NCBI RefSeq assembly: GCF_004210375.1 | Contig: NC_134825.1 | Coordinates: 42,030,348-42,094,347 of the forward strand | Length of the DNA: 64,000 bases | Source: Tachypleus tridentatus | Taxonomy: Eukaryota > Arthropoda > Merostomata > Xiphosura > Limulidae | Direction of reading: 5' to 3' | Shown here: positions 10,834-21,727 of the stretch, piece by piece | How positions within the stretch are numbered: position 1 is the first letter of the stretch | Layout of the letters: each line of letters opens with the position of its first letter | Made by a program: the position numbers and the translations under genes | Notes under the pieces: model-generated | Told to the model about the DNA's origin: nothing | The model's database searches: none | What the model saw: only the letters and a program-made list of their open reading frames with translations

Positions 10834-11359
10834 GTATGTGTGCAGTATAAAACGATAAACAATAACTAATATAATATAATAATTTAAAAAGTACAAGTTT
10901 TTGAAGAATGTAACTAAACATACACATTTCACATTCATGAGTGTGTTCATTTGTGGCACCTAAAAGTCAGTGAAACCTTGATTTCCTAGTCTATATAGTG
11001 GACAAATCTATCCCAAATAGAGTATATTCCAAGTTTAAAAGCCGGTAGATCATTCTGTAGATATTTTTGTATCATTTTTAAATATGAAAAAGTTTGAATA
11101 ATTCCATTTTTCAAATTTAACATTTCAAGATAAATTAAAATAAAACTATGTCTTGAACATGTTGAAGTAATCAAGTACATGTTATGTATTTAAAAAAAAA
11201 GTAGACTTGTGAAAATCAAATATAAACTCCATAACATATTTCCATAACTCATCATAATAAAATTCATCTTAACACAGTACTTTGACATCGTCATATTAAA
11301 TGTAAATCTCATAAACCTCATAAAGCATGTTGTTTGAATATATAATCTTATTTCTTCAG
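10834..11359 (+). other. Putative THAP intron
   Basis: From the gtatgt donor to the ttcttcag acceptor. AT-rich with no other feature. The donor could instead be at 10749. Confidence 0.4.
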
Positions 11360-11686
11360 CTTTTAGAGGAAAGTGCTGCTGATGACACAGTGCCTACTTC
11401 TGTAGAAGAAGTTGTGATTCAGCCCACCCTAATGATGACTGGCAAGACTCTAGAGCTGACTCATTTCAGAGTGTGTCTGTTCAGACTCTTGTATGATGCT
11501 TCCAAGACATCAATATTCAGGCAATTTCTATCAAAGCCTCGAGTTTGGGTAATGCACTCTGCATCTTTTAATCGGTTTGACACCTTGTCGTATGAGCGAC
11601 AACAAATGCACTCTGTTTGCATAAACCACACCTACACCTTGCACAAACATACGGAATATGTCATACAAATTATACATTTCTGGTAA
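11360..11686 (+). CDS. Probable THAP-protein exon 2
   Basis: Follows a good acceptor (ttatttcttcag at 11348-11359) in a frame that begins LLEESAADDTVPTSVEEVV and stays open to the stop at 11684-11686. The first 40 or so residues are acidic and Ser/Thr/Val-rich, typical of the linker after a THAP domain. They join in phase 0 with either proposed donor of exon 1. After about residue 40 the composition changes, and another frame contains SVSVQT, a string of the type found in THAP proteins. The true exon may therefore end earlier, around 11465, or the locus has a frameshift. No domain is recognised. Exon status is inference. Confidence 0.4.
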   Translation, partial: LLEESAADDTVPTSVEEVVIQPTLMMTGKTLELTHFRVCLFRLLYDASKTSIFRQFLSKPRVWVMHSASFNRFDTLSYERQQMHSVCINHTYTLHKHTEYVIQIIHFW

Positions 11687-11984
11687 ATATTTAATTAACT
11701 ATTCAGATTGCTACATCTAGTTTGCTTTTTTAGACAGAATTACGACGTATAATTGAAATTCATTTTGTTTCGAGGCATAAATATCCGGTACAATGATTGT
11801 GGAAGGGCCGAGTATTAGTTACCATAGTCGGCAAAGTATAAACAAATAAAACTCAGTCTGTGATACCAATAATTTATAAACACCAGACAGGTTTTGAGAT
11901 GCTTAAAATTGCACGTGAAATAATACAGACCATATTTGTTGTCATGACTTAGGCTTACCATTCTTCCACTGGAGGTATGATCGG

Positions 11985-12200
11985 CTAGCAACTGGCCTGG
12001 GCGCTATCAGTATCACTCACAGTTTCGTTACTCTCGCTCGTGGAACTGTTCTCATCACTAAAACTTGTCAGATCTGTGTCAAAAGTAACTGTTCTAGGTT
12101 CGTTCAGAGTAGGTTTGAATTGATATGACGCTACTCGACACTGTTCAGAACACAAAGTCAAAACAGACTCCGCCCCTGTTTCTCCGTATGCGCTGGCCAT
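11985..12200 (-). CDS. Unrecognised acidic, Ser-rich ORF with YQFKP motif
   Basis: A 71-codon frame from ATG 12200 (MASAYGETGAES) to TAG at 11985. It contains CSEQCRVASYQFKPTLNE and a C-terminal Ser/Asp/Glu/Thr-rich stretch (FSDENSSTSESNETVSDTD). The YQF-K/E-P motif is reminiscent of the N-terminus of multi-copy invertebrate proteins annotated as P2X7-tail-like. That is from memory and weak, and the cysteine motif expected further on is not visible. A possible donor (ATG|GTAAGC near 11958, another frame) might extend it. Codon use and the well-formed start look more gene-like than most ORFs here. It converges on the THAP exons, and its upstream region carries the 20-mer also found inverted upstream of THAP. 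Function unknown. Confidence 0.4.
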   Translation of the reverse strand: MASAYGETGAESVLTLCSEQCRVASYQFKPTLNEPRTVTFDTDLTSFSDENSSTSESNETVSDTDSAQASC

Positions 12201-12235
12201 GTTTATTTACATTCAACGCACTGGCGTTGGCGGTT

Positions 12236-12255
12236 TGTTTGGCAACTATTACGTC
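12236..12255 (-). promoter_or_regulatory. Inverted partner of the 10298 20-mer, upstream of the 12.2-kb ORF
   Basis: Read on the minus strand it is identical to 10298-10317 and sits 36-55 bases upstream of ATG 12200. The surrounding 12180-12350 is richer in CG dinucleotides than its neighbours, which would suit a promoter. The adjoining 14-mer ctattacgtcccag (12246-12259) recurs at 3680-3693. Confidence 0.4.
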
Positions 12256-12453
12256 CCAGTACTTTTCCTAGCGGCAAACGTAAACACTAAAACGTTTGGA
12301 TTGCCGCTCGGAAAGGGCTTTTTCCGCACCAAGTTCTATGTTTCATTTATTCGCACGTATTTTTTTTATAAAAAATGTGAACCTGCAAAATTAATCAGTA
12401 TGAGTAGTTCTTTTGACTCCAAAGTTTTCTTTTTTCTGTAAAATTCACCTTTA

Positions 12454-13012
12454 AGGTACTGTTGAAGTAAGACAAACTGGAAATTAGAGTAGTGTTGAAG
12501 TGAGACAAGATGGAGATTGGGGTAGTGTTGAAGTGAGACAAGATGGAGATTAGGGAAGTGCTGAAATGAGGCAAGATGGAAATTAGAGTAGCAATGAAGT
12601 GAGATAAGATAGAGATTAAGGTACTATTGAAGTAAGACAAGATGGATATTAGAGTAGTGTTAAAGAGAGACAAGATGGAGATTAAGGTACTGTTGAAGTC
12701 AGACAAGATGGATATTAGGGTAGTGTTGAAGTGAGACAAGACGGAGATTAAGGTACTGTTGAAGTAAAACAAGATGGAAATGAGGCAAGATGAAAACTAG
12801 AGTAGTGTTGAAGTGAGACAAGATGGAGATTAAGGTAATGTTGAAGTCAGACAAGGTGGATAGGGTAGTGTTGAAGTGAGACAAGATGGAGATTAGAGTA
12901 GTGTTGAGGTGAGACAAGATGAAGATTAATGTACTGTTGAAATGAGGCAAGATGAAAATTAGAGTAGTGTTGAAGTGAGATAAGTTGGAGATTAGGTGGA
13001 GTATTGAAGTGA
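12454..13012. repeat. 33-bp minisatellite, about 16 copies
   Basis: Degenerate units of the form gtgttgaagtgagacaagat plus ggagattaagg-a. The unit is a multiple of three, so minus-strand frames stay open across much of the array, reading repeats of SILSHFNTTLI. This looks like a consequence of unit length rather than a gene: there is no start context, and the array frame breaks near 12770. Confidence 0.93.
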
Positions 13013-13348
13013 AGCATGTCTTTGTCAGGAAAATGTAATGTGTAAAAGTAGAAAAATCACGATCAGAATCCAATAATATAATTTCTATCAATTAATTATT
13101 TAATTCTAGCTATTAATAAATAATGCAAATTTATTTCCATAGATTTTCATTGTTGAATTAATAATTAATTGTAATTTCCTGGGCGAAATGTTGGTAATAA
13201 CAAATAGTACAATGCCAAGAGTTGTTTCCTGGGGTTTTGTAGATTAAACCAAAAATTAATTCTGTCCTGGAAAAAGAATAATAATATTATTTTTTTTTTT
13301 AGGATTGTGTAGTTATACGCACTTAGTAATTTATCATTTCTTTAATTA
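13013..13348. other. AT-rich spacer, nothing recognised
   Basis: Homopolymer-rich and without coding frame. Confidence 0.6.
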
Positions 13349-13627
13349 AGTTTGTTTGTTTGTTTTGGAATTTCGCACAAAGCTACTCGAGGGCTATCTG
13401 TGCTAGCCGTCCCTAATTTAGCAGTGTAAGACTAGAGGGAAGGCAGCTAGTCATCACCACCCACCGCCAACTCTTGGGCTACTCTTTTACCAACGAATAG
13501 TGGGATTGACCGTCACATTATACAACCCCACGGCTGAGAGGGCGAGCATATTTAGCGCGACGCGGGCGCGAACCCGCGACCCTCGGAATACGAGTCGCAC
13601 GCCTTACGCACTTGGCCATGCCAGGCC
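13349..13627 (-). mobile_element. SINE family A, full length
   Basis: From the (tttg)n tail on the left to ccatgccaggccc on the right. Flanking ctttaattaa (before 13349 and after 13628) is a probable target-site duplication. Confidence 0.95.
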
Positions 13628-14593
13628 CTTCTTTAATTAAATGCATTGGAGTAGAATAATGATATATATAATAAAAGATATATATTTAGATTTTAAGTGT
13701 TGAAAAGTAGCGACACCTAGAAATTTCAAAGTAAGAAATTAAAATTGAAATTCTGTTTTTGTGAGAGTAATTGTTAAACAAATTACGATATTACTATTGT
13801 TTTGTTAAATATAGAAACTAACAGGTGCTTTTGGTCGAATGATTATTGTATTTATGTGTAAGTTCACGATAATTAGTGTAAAGAAGCACCAACAGATAAA
13901 TCGTCGAGCAACTTACAGATGCTTATGTGAACAATAGTAGCTTTTCGTTGTTCAGGTTTATGGTTCCACGATTACATTAGCCTGCTGAATAAATACCCTT
14001 CTCCCTTAAGTGAACATATAATAGACAAGGTGGATAATTAATAGTTCGTGTAGCAAGACATCTAATTTAAATGTCGTAATTAATAATTCTTTGTTGTGTT
14101 CAGAGGGGTTAGATTTTGTATGTAGAAAATACAGACGTTTATTTTCAACTTCACAATTAACATGATCTTTGTCATTGAAAGCTAAGCGTTTTTCCAATGA
14201 AGTTGTTTTGTTAAAGGTTTTCGTTGCTCACATCTGAGATGTGAATATGGTATTCTCGGACGTTTTCATTGAATATTTTGATTTCTAAAGTGTTGAATGC
14301 TTGCTTGTTTGTATGATGTATATTCTAACGGCTGTTTTCAGTCAGGTGAAAACAAGAAGCAAGAAAAGTGCTATTGTTCTCTTCTTACCAGTTGAGTATA
14401 AATTAAAAGTGTTTCTGTCGCTGTTTTATTTTCTTATGATTGTTTTGGACAGTGTTTTTGATAGCCAAGTGTAGAGAAAGCTTTAGTTTTTAGTCCTTTT
14501 GTCTGCTTTGGTATTTTTAGAAATTGGTTTTAAAAGCCAAGTCAAGAAAGAATAATTATTATGTGTAAATATCCTCCTTTTATTTTATTTTTT
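13628..14593. other. No gene recognised
   Basis: AT-rich. The 14006-14197 frame has no domain. Confidence 0.55.
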
Positions 14594-14856
14594 TAGTTTT
14601 GTGCAAAACTAGAAGAGGGCTATCTGCACTAGTCGTCCCTAAATTAGTAGTGTAAGACTAAGAGGAAGGCAGCTAGTCATCACCACCCACCACAAACTCT
14701 TGGGTTACTCTTTTGTCAACTACTAGTGAGATTAATAATCAAATTATAACGCCCAACTAACAGATGAAAAGGCGAAAATGTTTAGTATGACAAAGATTTG
14801 AACTCGTCACCTGCAGATTAGGAGTCGAGCGCCCTAACCACTTGGTAATGTCAGAT
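14594..14856 (-). mobile_element. SINE family A, diverged
   Basis: Complete in outline (tttagttttgtgcaaaacta to aaccacttggtaatgtcag), with many substitutions and a short A-rich loss around the B box. Confidence 0.9.
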
Positions 14857-15470
14857 GTAAATGTCCTTCACCAAAGTCTTTGTCACTATTTGTGAGCTAA
14901 GTTATCCTTAAAATTACCTAAGTTAGTCAATTTAATTTTAAAGGTTGTAATACTACCAACATTCACAAACTATGATAACCTTCCTCTGAAATTTTCTTAA
15001 GATCTTTAATGACTTAACTGGTAAAATGACATTTTTTAAAGTTACGAAGAATCACCACATATGTCATCATTTCTCTTACGAAGAACTGAAACAGTTATTT
15101 CTTAACCAAGGTGGAAAATTGAATTGGTCAACCTTCCTGTTTCCGAAGCTGCAAAGGTCAACACCAGTAACTCATCCCTTCAGTAAGAACACGCCCATTG
15201 TTTCATTTGCTAAACTTTCATTTTCTCTCCATTTTCAGTCACTTTCCTGCATCTCAGTAATAACAAAGAAGTTTCGGAACAGAATATCGACAAAGATTGA
15301 AACAGTACAAAATAAACATTGTTTGTCAGTAACTTAAGTGTTAATTTGCAGTTGATGGTTATGTTAATAATTCGCTTTCAATATTTCCACTTTGGGTCAT
15401 AATTCAAAAACCATAACTGTAAAACGCTTTTATTTATCGCACATTAGTGGCTTCAGTTCTTAGATACGTG
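14857..15470. other. No gene recognised
   Basis: A 103-codon plus frame at 15026-15337 has no domain or start context and is not called. Confidence 0.5.
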
Positions 15471-15722
15471 GCCCGGCATGGCCAAGCGTGTTAAGGCGTG
15501 CGACTCGTAATCTGAGGGTCGCGCCAAACATGATCGCTTTTTCAGCCGTGGGGTGTTATAATGTAATGGTCAATCCCACTATTTGTTGGTAAAAGAGTAA
15601 TCCAAGAGTTGGCGGTGAATGGTGATGACCAGCTGCTTTCCCTATAGTCTTACACTGCTAAATTAGGGACGGCTAGTGCAGATAGCCCTTTGTAGCGTTG
15701 CGCGAAGTTCAAATCAAACCAG
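15471..15722 (+). mobile_element. SINE family A, B box deleted
   Basis: Starts gcccggcatggccaagcgtg. About 20 bases between gggtcgcg and ccaaacatg, including the B box, are missing, so it could not drive its own transcription. Confidence 0.93.
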
Positions 15723-16700
15723 TATTGTTACATAAACGCTGTTCGCGCACTTTACAGAATACTCCAGATACCTTAGTGACAAACTTATAAATAGCGGTGA
15801 TTAAACGAGTTGAGGTCAAGCCATGTGGAGTAAGGTAGAAATAGAGAAAAGTTCCAAAACATAAAGCTTAGTGAGGTCTGAGTGATTAGCTTTAACGAGC
15901 CGTTATTTAAATGTTCGAAATACAATTGATACTGTTATGTTCAAAGTAGAAAAAGATAGTTCGTCTTGTCAATTGAATCAGCCTAAGTGGGCTTTTGACA
16001 AAAATAAGAGAATTATTTCAAGCTTTAGATATAACTGTGATTTCAGTAGTATAAAAAAATTGTAAATATGTTTTAAATATATTATTTTAAAACAACGTGG
16101 AGTGTGCATTATCCGTATATTGTCGAATTTATCGCCAAGAAGTCACAGACACCTGTTGTAGAAAATTTCTAAGCTTACACATATACATAATACCCTGACA
16201 ATTTGTTTACTTTACTTGTTTTGTTTCCTCATTTGTACAAATAAAAAACTTTGTCAGTTCTCTTGTTTTAATTTCTCAATAAACCACATCTACACGTATT
16301 ATGGTGAACAACAAAAGATATATAAATATTATACACTTTAACAATACCTTGTTATTAAAACATACAACGACAGAGTATTTTTATTAAATTCTATTGCATC
16401 GGGTCATTTTTTCTTATTTCACTATCACATTATATTACTAACAAGTGTACACTTCTGAATTCACTTCATTTCTGTATCTTGACGAAATATTCGTTTTTCT
16501 TATATGCCTGTCAAGGTCTACATAGTCGCCAATGAATATCTATATCCTTTTTAATTTAGGAAAAACACAGTACATTTCTGTTTTATAATTACCCGAGTTT
16601 TGAGTTCTTTACGGTGTAAATAGATATCAATTCTCAAGTTGTGAAATAATAAAAACTAAGTCAGTATTAATATATTAGAGTTATAGCTTTAAAACAGTCG
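15723..16700. other. 3' flank of the receptor gene, nothing else recognised
   Basis: AT-rich. The minus-strand aataaa at about 16385-16380 could serve as a polyadenylation signal of the receptor, about 315 bases past its stop. Confidence 0.4.
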
Positions 16701-17722
16701 TTACATTGACCCTGTGTGGTTAGGCGGAGGGGAGTGAGCTACGTTAGCAAAACGTTTAGAGCTGGTTGGCCACATGACCATTTCGTTGATGGGAGATCTA
16801 ATATTAGTTAAACAACATGTGCAAGAGAGAAGTCGCCAAAAAGCTCTTCTGAATGTCTTGTTAAAGATGGTGTAAATGATAGGATTGATGGTGGATGACA
16901 CATAGCCCAACCACAGGAAGGTAGTTGTTAAGTAGTCAGAAAAGGTCGTTGGGTCCATAATTGGAAATAAGATATTCAAAGTAAAGAAAGGAGTCCAACA
17001 GATAACAAAGCAGAAGAATACTATTCCAAGAACTTTGGTAGCCTTTTGTTCATTCATTACGTGAGATCTGGAACCCAGAATACAGATCATACCACTGATC
17101 ACCTTAAACTTTATGTGAGGCTGTCTTTTCAGAGAATTATCATAATTCTCACACCGTTCTCTCTGATGATCATCGCGAAATGTGCTTTCGTCACTCCTTT
17201 CTTGAGTCTGAGAAGAACCATATCTGTCACATTTGCTACATTCTACGCTTGTCGTTCTGCTTCTTTCACTGTGTTGTAACAAGTACCTTTCAGATCGCCG
17301 AATGAAGGGAACTCTACGACTAGGCTTATCTGTGCAAAATCTGGCCTTCTGTTGTAACAGACGGACTGTAAGGACATAGGACGTCACCATGACGATCATA
17401 GGAATGTAAAAAGCAGACAAAGATCCGAAAATGAAAAAGAATCTATTATTAATGGCACACACCTGAGTATTTGGTTGTATATTTTCTGTGTCAATGATCC
17501 CCAGAACTGTTATTGGGCTTGTTATTGCCATGGATACTAGCCAGACAATAGCAATCTTTGTGAGTGCCACCTTTTTGGACCTTCTGTGAGTTTTTAGCGG
17601 ATTCCGTATTCCTAAATAGCGGCCAAGAGAAATAAAACACATGTGAATGATAGATGATGTGCAACCGAGAACGTCACAAGTGACCCAAACGTTGCAAGTT
17701 GACGGTCCAAATGGCCAATAGC
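16701..17722 (-). CDS. 5-HT2: 5-HT2-type serotonin receptor, coding exon 2 (TM3-TM7)
   Basis: Second coding exon of a class A GPCR. The acceptor is a pyrimidine-rich tract ending ttcttgaag before 17722, and the stop is at 16701. Joined in phase 1 to the exon at 23136-23523 it gives 469 residues. Seen here (joined numbering): TM3 with the conserved disulfide Cys139 and amine-binding Asp146 (CNVWVTCDVL); SLGRYLGIRNPL at the end of TM3, GRY in place of DRY; TM4 Trp190; ECL2 Cys218; TM5 with FYIP (Pro237); a roughly 105-residue polar ICL3 rich in Ser, Arg and Glu; TM6 with CWTPFF (Trp372); TM7 with NPIIY (409-413); then a SCTCCL cysteine cluster likely to be palmitoylated. The CDVL, GRYLGIRNPL, KARFCTD and CWTPFF strings resemble insect 5-HT2 receptors as I recall them. 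Expected role is serotonin-activated Gq/phospholipase C signalling at the plasma membrane. 2A versus 2B paralogy cannot be settled by eye. The exon end without splicing is the best reading because NPxxY is followed by a normal tail and stop. Confidence 0.93.
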
Positions 17723-19806
17723 CTTCAAGAAAAAATGAACACACCATTATTCTTTGACAGATTGTATCATAATTTAGCATGCTTATCTTGCTATTTTTTA
17801 ATAAAAATCTTTAAAAAAGACATTTACATTCGTATTAAGTAAAACACCAGTGTCTAAACAAAAAATTGCATAATCCATAATTAAAAATCTAAAATTTCTC
17901 TATAAATAAAAATTTTGTGAAAGTGCAAAAGCTTAATTTTTATATTGTTTTTACAAAGCTTTATCATTAACCTATACAATATATATGCTGGGTATGAAAA
18001 TAAAGTTATCTTAGATCTGAGTCACAACAATACTATAGAACACGTCTGGTCCATCCTTAATAGTTCTCCACAAAAAACAAGTTATATAGGAAATTTCTCT
18101 CCCATATTCTTTATAAGGAATGTAGTACGATCCCAGTGGCCCAAGTATGATCTTGTAATATATAACCACATTTCTGCCTTAATTCTTTCAGTACAACTTT
18201 TGTATTCGCAAAACAAAGAGATATTAAATACTTATATATAACTTACGATACACGGAAAGGACTGGAAATGTTCAAATTATTTTTTATAGGACGTAAATGA
18301 ATTCCACCGGTTCTGCACAAATTTACGCTGGGACAAATGTAACCCAACAGTATTGCAAGAGGTAAATATATCTCAAATGGGATGCATTAAATCTTAATAG
18401 TAATCTTATATTCTAAGTTTTGCTCTGGCTTGTTTTATGAAAAGGCATAATTTCTGGAGAGGAAATCTATTTTGTTATTGGTAGACTGGGTATGTATACA
18501 TCTTGCATAAGTAGGAAAACTAATTTTAAACTAAATATCTGTATATCAGCTTCACGCATATCACATATTTGATATTTATCTTACAGCTAACAACAATTGC
18601 TTTAAAACAAATTAACAATCTGTCTGATATACGGTACACTAATACTAGCATTTTTTGTCGAAAGACCCGCATTTGTCTAAATGTTAACATGTAGAGAAGG
18701 AGTAACAAAACTGCCCAGATTACATTGATAACTCATTGCCAAGTTTCAGGACTTATAATACTAAACTTTGTAATTCAGTCCCTGTAGTTTGCACATCTTA
18801 GATAACGAAATATGCAGATTAGTGCAAAAATCAAAAGAACAAAAACAAAGTATAACAACATATACATTAATTGAAAATTTCAGGCTTATGACTTTGGTCA
18901 AAAGGAAGCAAGTCATCTTTATCTCCTCAGCGCAGTTCAGGTATACCTATTTAAACAGCATGAATTGATTAACTTATGGTTATAGTTATAGTTTTGTATT
19001 ACGATGAGTACATAACATAGCTTAAACTAATCCGCGTGTATATAGGTATTTACGTACTTTTAATCAATCCTCTTTGAATATTTTTTAAATCCTTCTATCA
19101 TCTAGTAACAAAAATACTTGACTTTTGTACATTAACGAAAAGATTCTTTGCCGAATGGTTCCTATTGTTAATTCGGAAAGTGTAAGCTTTGACTATATAA
19201 GCCTTCTTCACAGTTATTCACTCTTAATGTATTGAAATCTCCGAGTTTTGTATCATAGTCGTTTTGTATTATAGTATATACATGTGTCAGGCTTAAAGAT
19301 ATGAATTCCACTCTCTTTAAATTTTCTGACTTGCATTGTGAACATTAGCGTTGAACAGTTTAAAAAAGATGCATATTAAATGTTGTAAGTCATTTACTCT
19401 TGATGTAACTACTGAAACGTATACCTCACAGTTGTACAGTGATATAATCATTCACATAATTAATTAGACTCACTCACCAAATCAAACAGTAGATTCGATT
19501 AGTCAGATTAAACACCTAGATCTCTCGAGCGAAACACGTTGATTAATGTTTTGGAGCCTATAACTGTTTTTTCCCACTATCGTTTTGTGAATAGCGAATA
19601 AGAGAAAAAATTGTGAGAACCTAATCAGGTTGCACGGAAACTAGATCCATTGTAAAACTACAAAATCTAAACGTTTTTCTAATGTTAGAAAATCACAAAG
19701 GACGTTTTAAACTATTTAGCATGGTATTTAAAATACTAACGTAAAGATTGGACTTTTCTCCTTATATAAAATCTTCAGTTTCTAACAATTAACCAAAAGG
19801 AAATTG

Positions 19807-19935
19807 TCCCCTGTGGGATAGCGGTAAGTTTTCGGATTTACAACGCTAAAATCAGGGGTTCCAATTTTCCTCGGTGGGCACGGCAGATAGCCCGATGTGG
19901 CTTTGTTATAAGAAAACTCACAAATAAACACACAA
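19807..19935 (+). mobile_element. SINE family B
   Basis: A box ggatagcggtaagttttcgg, body ending gatgtggctttgttataaga. aaggaaatt on both sides looks like the target-site duplication. Confidence 0.9.
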
Positions 19936-21039
19936 GGAAATTAATATTTTATTTTTACTATTTACCTCCGTTGATCCAAGTTTACTTTCCGAAAGCATTC
20001 TGTGTTCATATTTTAATATTAACATTTTTCCTGACGTTCGCTAACCATTGACCTAGTATTTTGTTTTCAAGTTGAAGATGACTTTTGTAATGACATTTTC
20101 TTCTAATCTTCACCAATTCCATTAAATAGATCACTGAAACGGACACACATCAAACCTAAGTTACTTTTTCCTAGTAATAAGTTCACCTTACAAGTATTAA
20201 TAATCTCATGTTTTATTGATTTTTTGGACATCTTGAACCTTACCTTTTGACCTCACTTTGTGTCTGGCTTTTTAACTAATCAATTTATCAAACTGAATAC
20301 ATACAAAAATTACAAAGAGTTAAGACATGCTGCACAGAAAAGAAAAAGCCACGAGCATAGATACTTTCCTAAACATTCACAGCAGTTACTAAACCCACCA
20401 AGGGTTTAATTAAATCACAACTTGTGCCTAATGTCCTAAAATATGACAATGTAACCCAATGAACGAGCTTTAATAATTCACAGTGGATGACTACTGTGTT
20501 TTAGGAGAAATCATGTAATCTTGACACCTAAACTGAAACAAAAGGAACAGTTAATGTGTTATATACGTATAATGGGAACTTCTGTTTAAGAAGTTTAAAC
20601 TTCTGTTTAATTACTATTAACTTACAATAAGTGAAGGCAACCTGGTAATAACGAAATTAATATACTGTTCACATGTTCATAACTAAAAATATTAGAACGC
20701 GTTGTTTCATCATTTGGGTGCCTAGCAACTAACGATATTTTTCGCTGTAAGGCCAACTCAGAAAATTATATCTTCCTCTAATAGACCATTACTGTAAGAC
20801 AAGATCTACAAGAATTTTCAGAAAAGTACATGTAAGGGGTACTAAATAACCCACCAAAATTATATAACTTGATAATGGATCATTATATAAATGAGATACT
20901 TTATAGCTATATTGTGCAAAACACATCACTAAGTCGCTTAATTAAGGAAAGATTAATGACTAATCTCTGCGAAACTCTTTTGAACTTTAAGCTTTGGTTC
21001 TATAATGTTGGGTATTTTTAATCATTAGAATCCAAATGG

Positions 21040-21321
21040 TTTGTTTGTTTGTTTGTTTTGAATTTCGCACAAAGCTACTCGAGGGCTATCTGTGCTAGCC
21101 GTCCCTAATTTAGCATTGTAAGACTAGGGTGAAGGCAGCTAGTCATCACTACCCACCGCCAACTCTTGGGCTACTCTTTTACCAACGAATAATGGGATTG
21201 ACCGTAACATTATAACGCCCCCACGGCTGAAAGGGCGAGCATGTTTCGCGCGACGGGGATGCGAACCCGCGACCCTCAGATTACGAGTCGCACGTCTTAA
21301 CACGCTTGGCCATGCCGGGCC
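21040..21321 (-). mobile_element. SINE family A, full length with perfect duplication
   Basis: Flanked by agaatccaaatgg at 21027-21039 and 21322-21334 (13 bases, exact). A young copy: the head ends ggccatgccgggcc. Confidence 0.97.
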
Positions 21322-21335
21322 AGAATCCAAATGGC

Positions 21336-21558
21336 TTGGTTTGGTTTGTTTTGAATTTCGCGCAAAGTCACCCGAAAGCTAGCTGTGCTAGCTGTTCCTA
21401 ATTTTGCGGTGTACTACTCCTTTACCAACCAATAATGGGATTGAACGTCACATTATAACAGCTGAAAGGACAAGCATGTTTGGTGTAACAGGGATTCGAG
21501 CCCGCGATCCTTAGATTGTGAGTCGAATGCCTTAGCCACCTGACCATGCCGGGCCGCC
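21336..21558 (-). mobile_element. SINE family A, second insertion at the same site
   Basis: Lies immediately after the duplication of its neighbour and ends in ccaaatggc at 21559-21567, which copies the same target again (21327-21335). The body lacks about 60 bases (the gtgtaagactaga to ccaccgcc region). More diverged than the neighbouring copy. Confidence 0.9.
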
Positions 21559-21639
21559 CCAAATGGCGAAAACCATTATACTTAGATATTTAATTCAATA
21601 CTAATAGAAATGTAAACACATTATTTCTAAATAAAACGC

Positions 21640-21727
21640 CCATCAGTGGGACAGCGATAAGTCTATAGACTAATAGCCTTAAATTACACATCAGATAGAT
21701 CATTGTTGCTTTCGTCAAAAACACACG
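21640..21727 (+). mobile_element. SINE family B, decayed
   Basis: gggacagcgataagtctata and acatcagatagatcattgtt / gctttcgt survive. The B box is gone. Confidence 0.5.

Noticed and set aside
12395-13091. Two overlapping minus-strand ORFs rich in SILSHFNTT as genes
   Set aside because: They are readings of the 33-bp minisatellite, and the frame shifts where a unit is incomplete.
14810-14856. tRNA-like sequences throughout (A and B boxes), as possible functional tRNA genes
   Set aside because: Every one is attached to a SINE body and tail, and the acceptor stems do not pair. None stands alone as a 72-75-base cloverleaf.
17046-17279. Plus-strand ORF opposite receptor exon 2
   Set aside because: It is antisense to the ICL3-coding region and has no domain.
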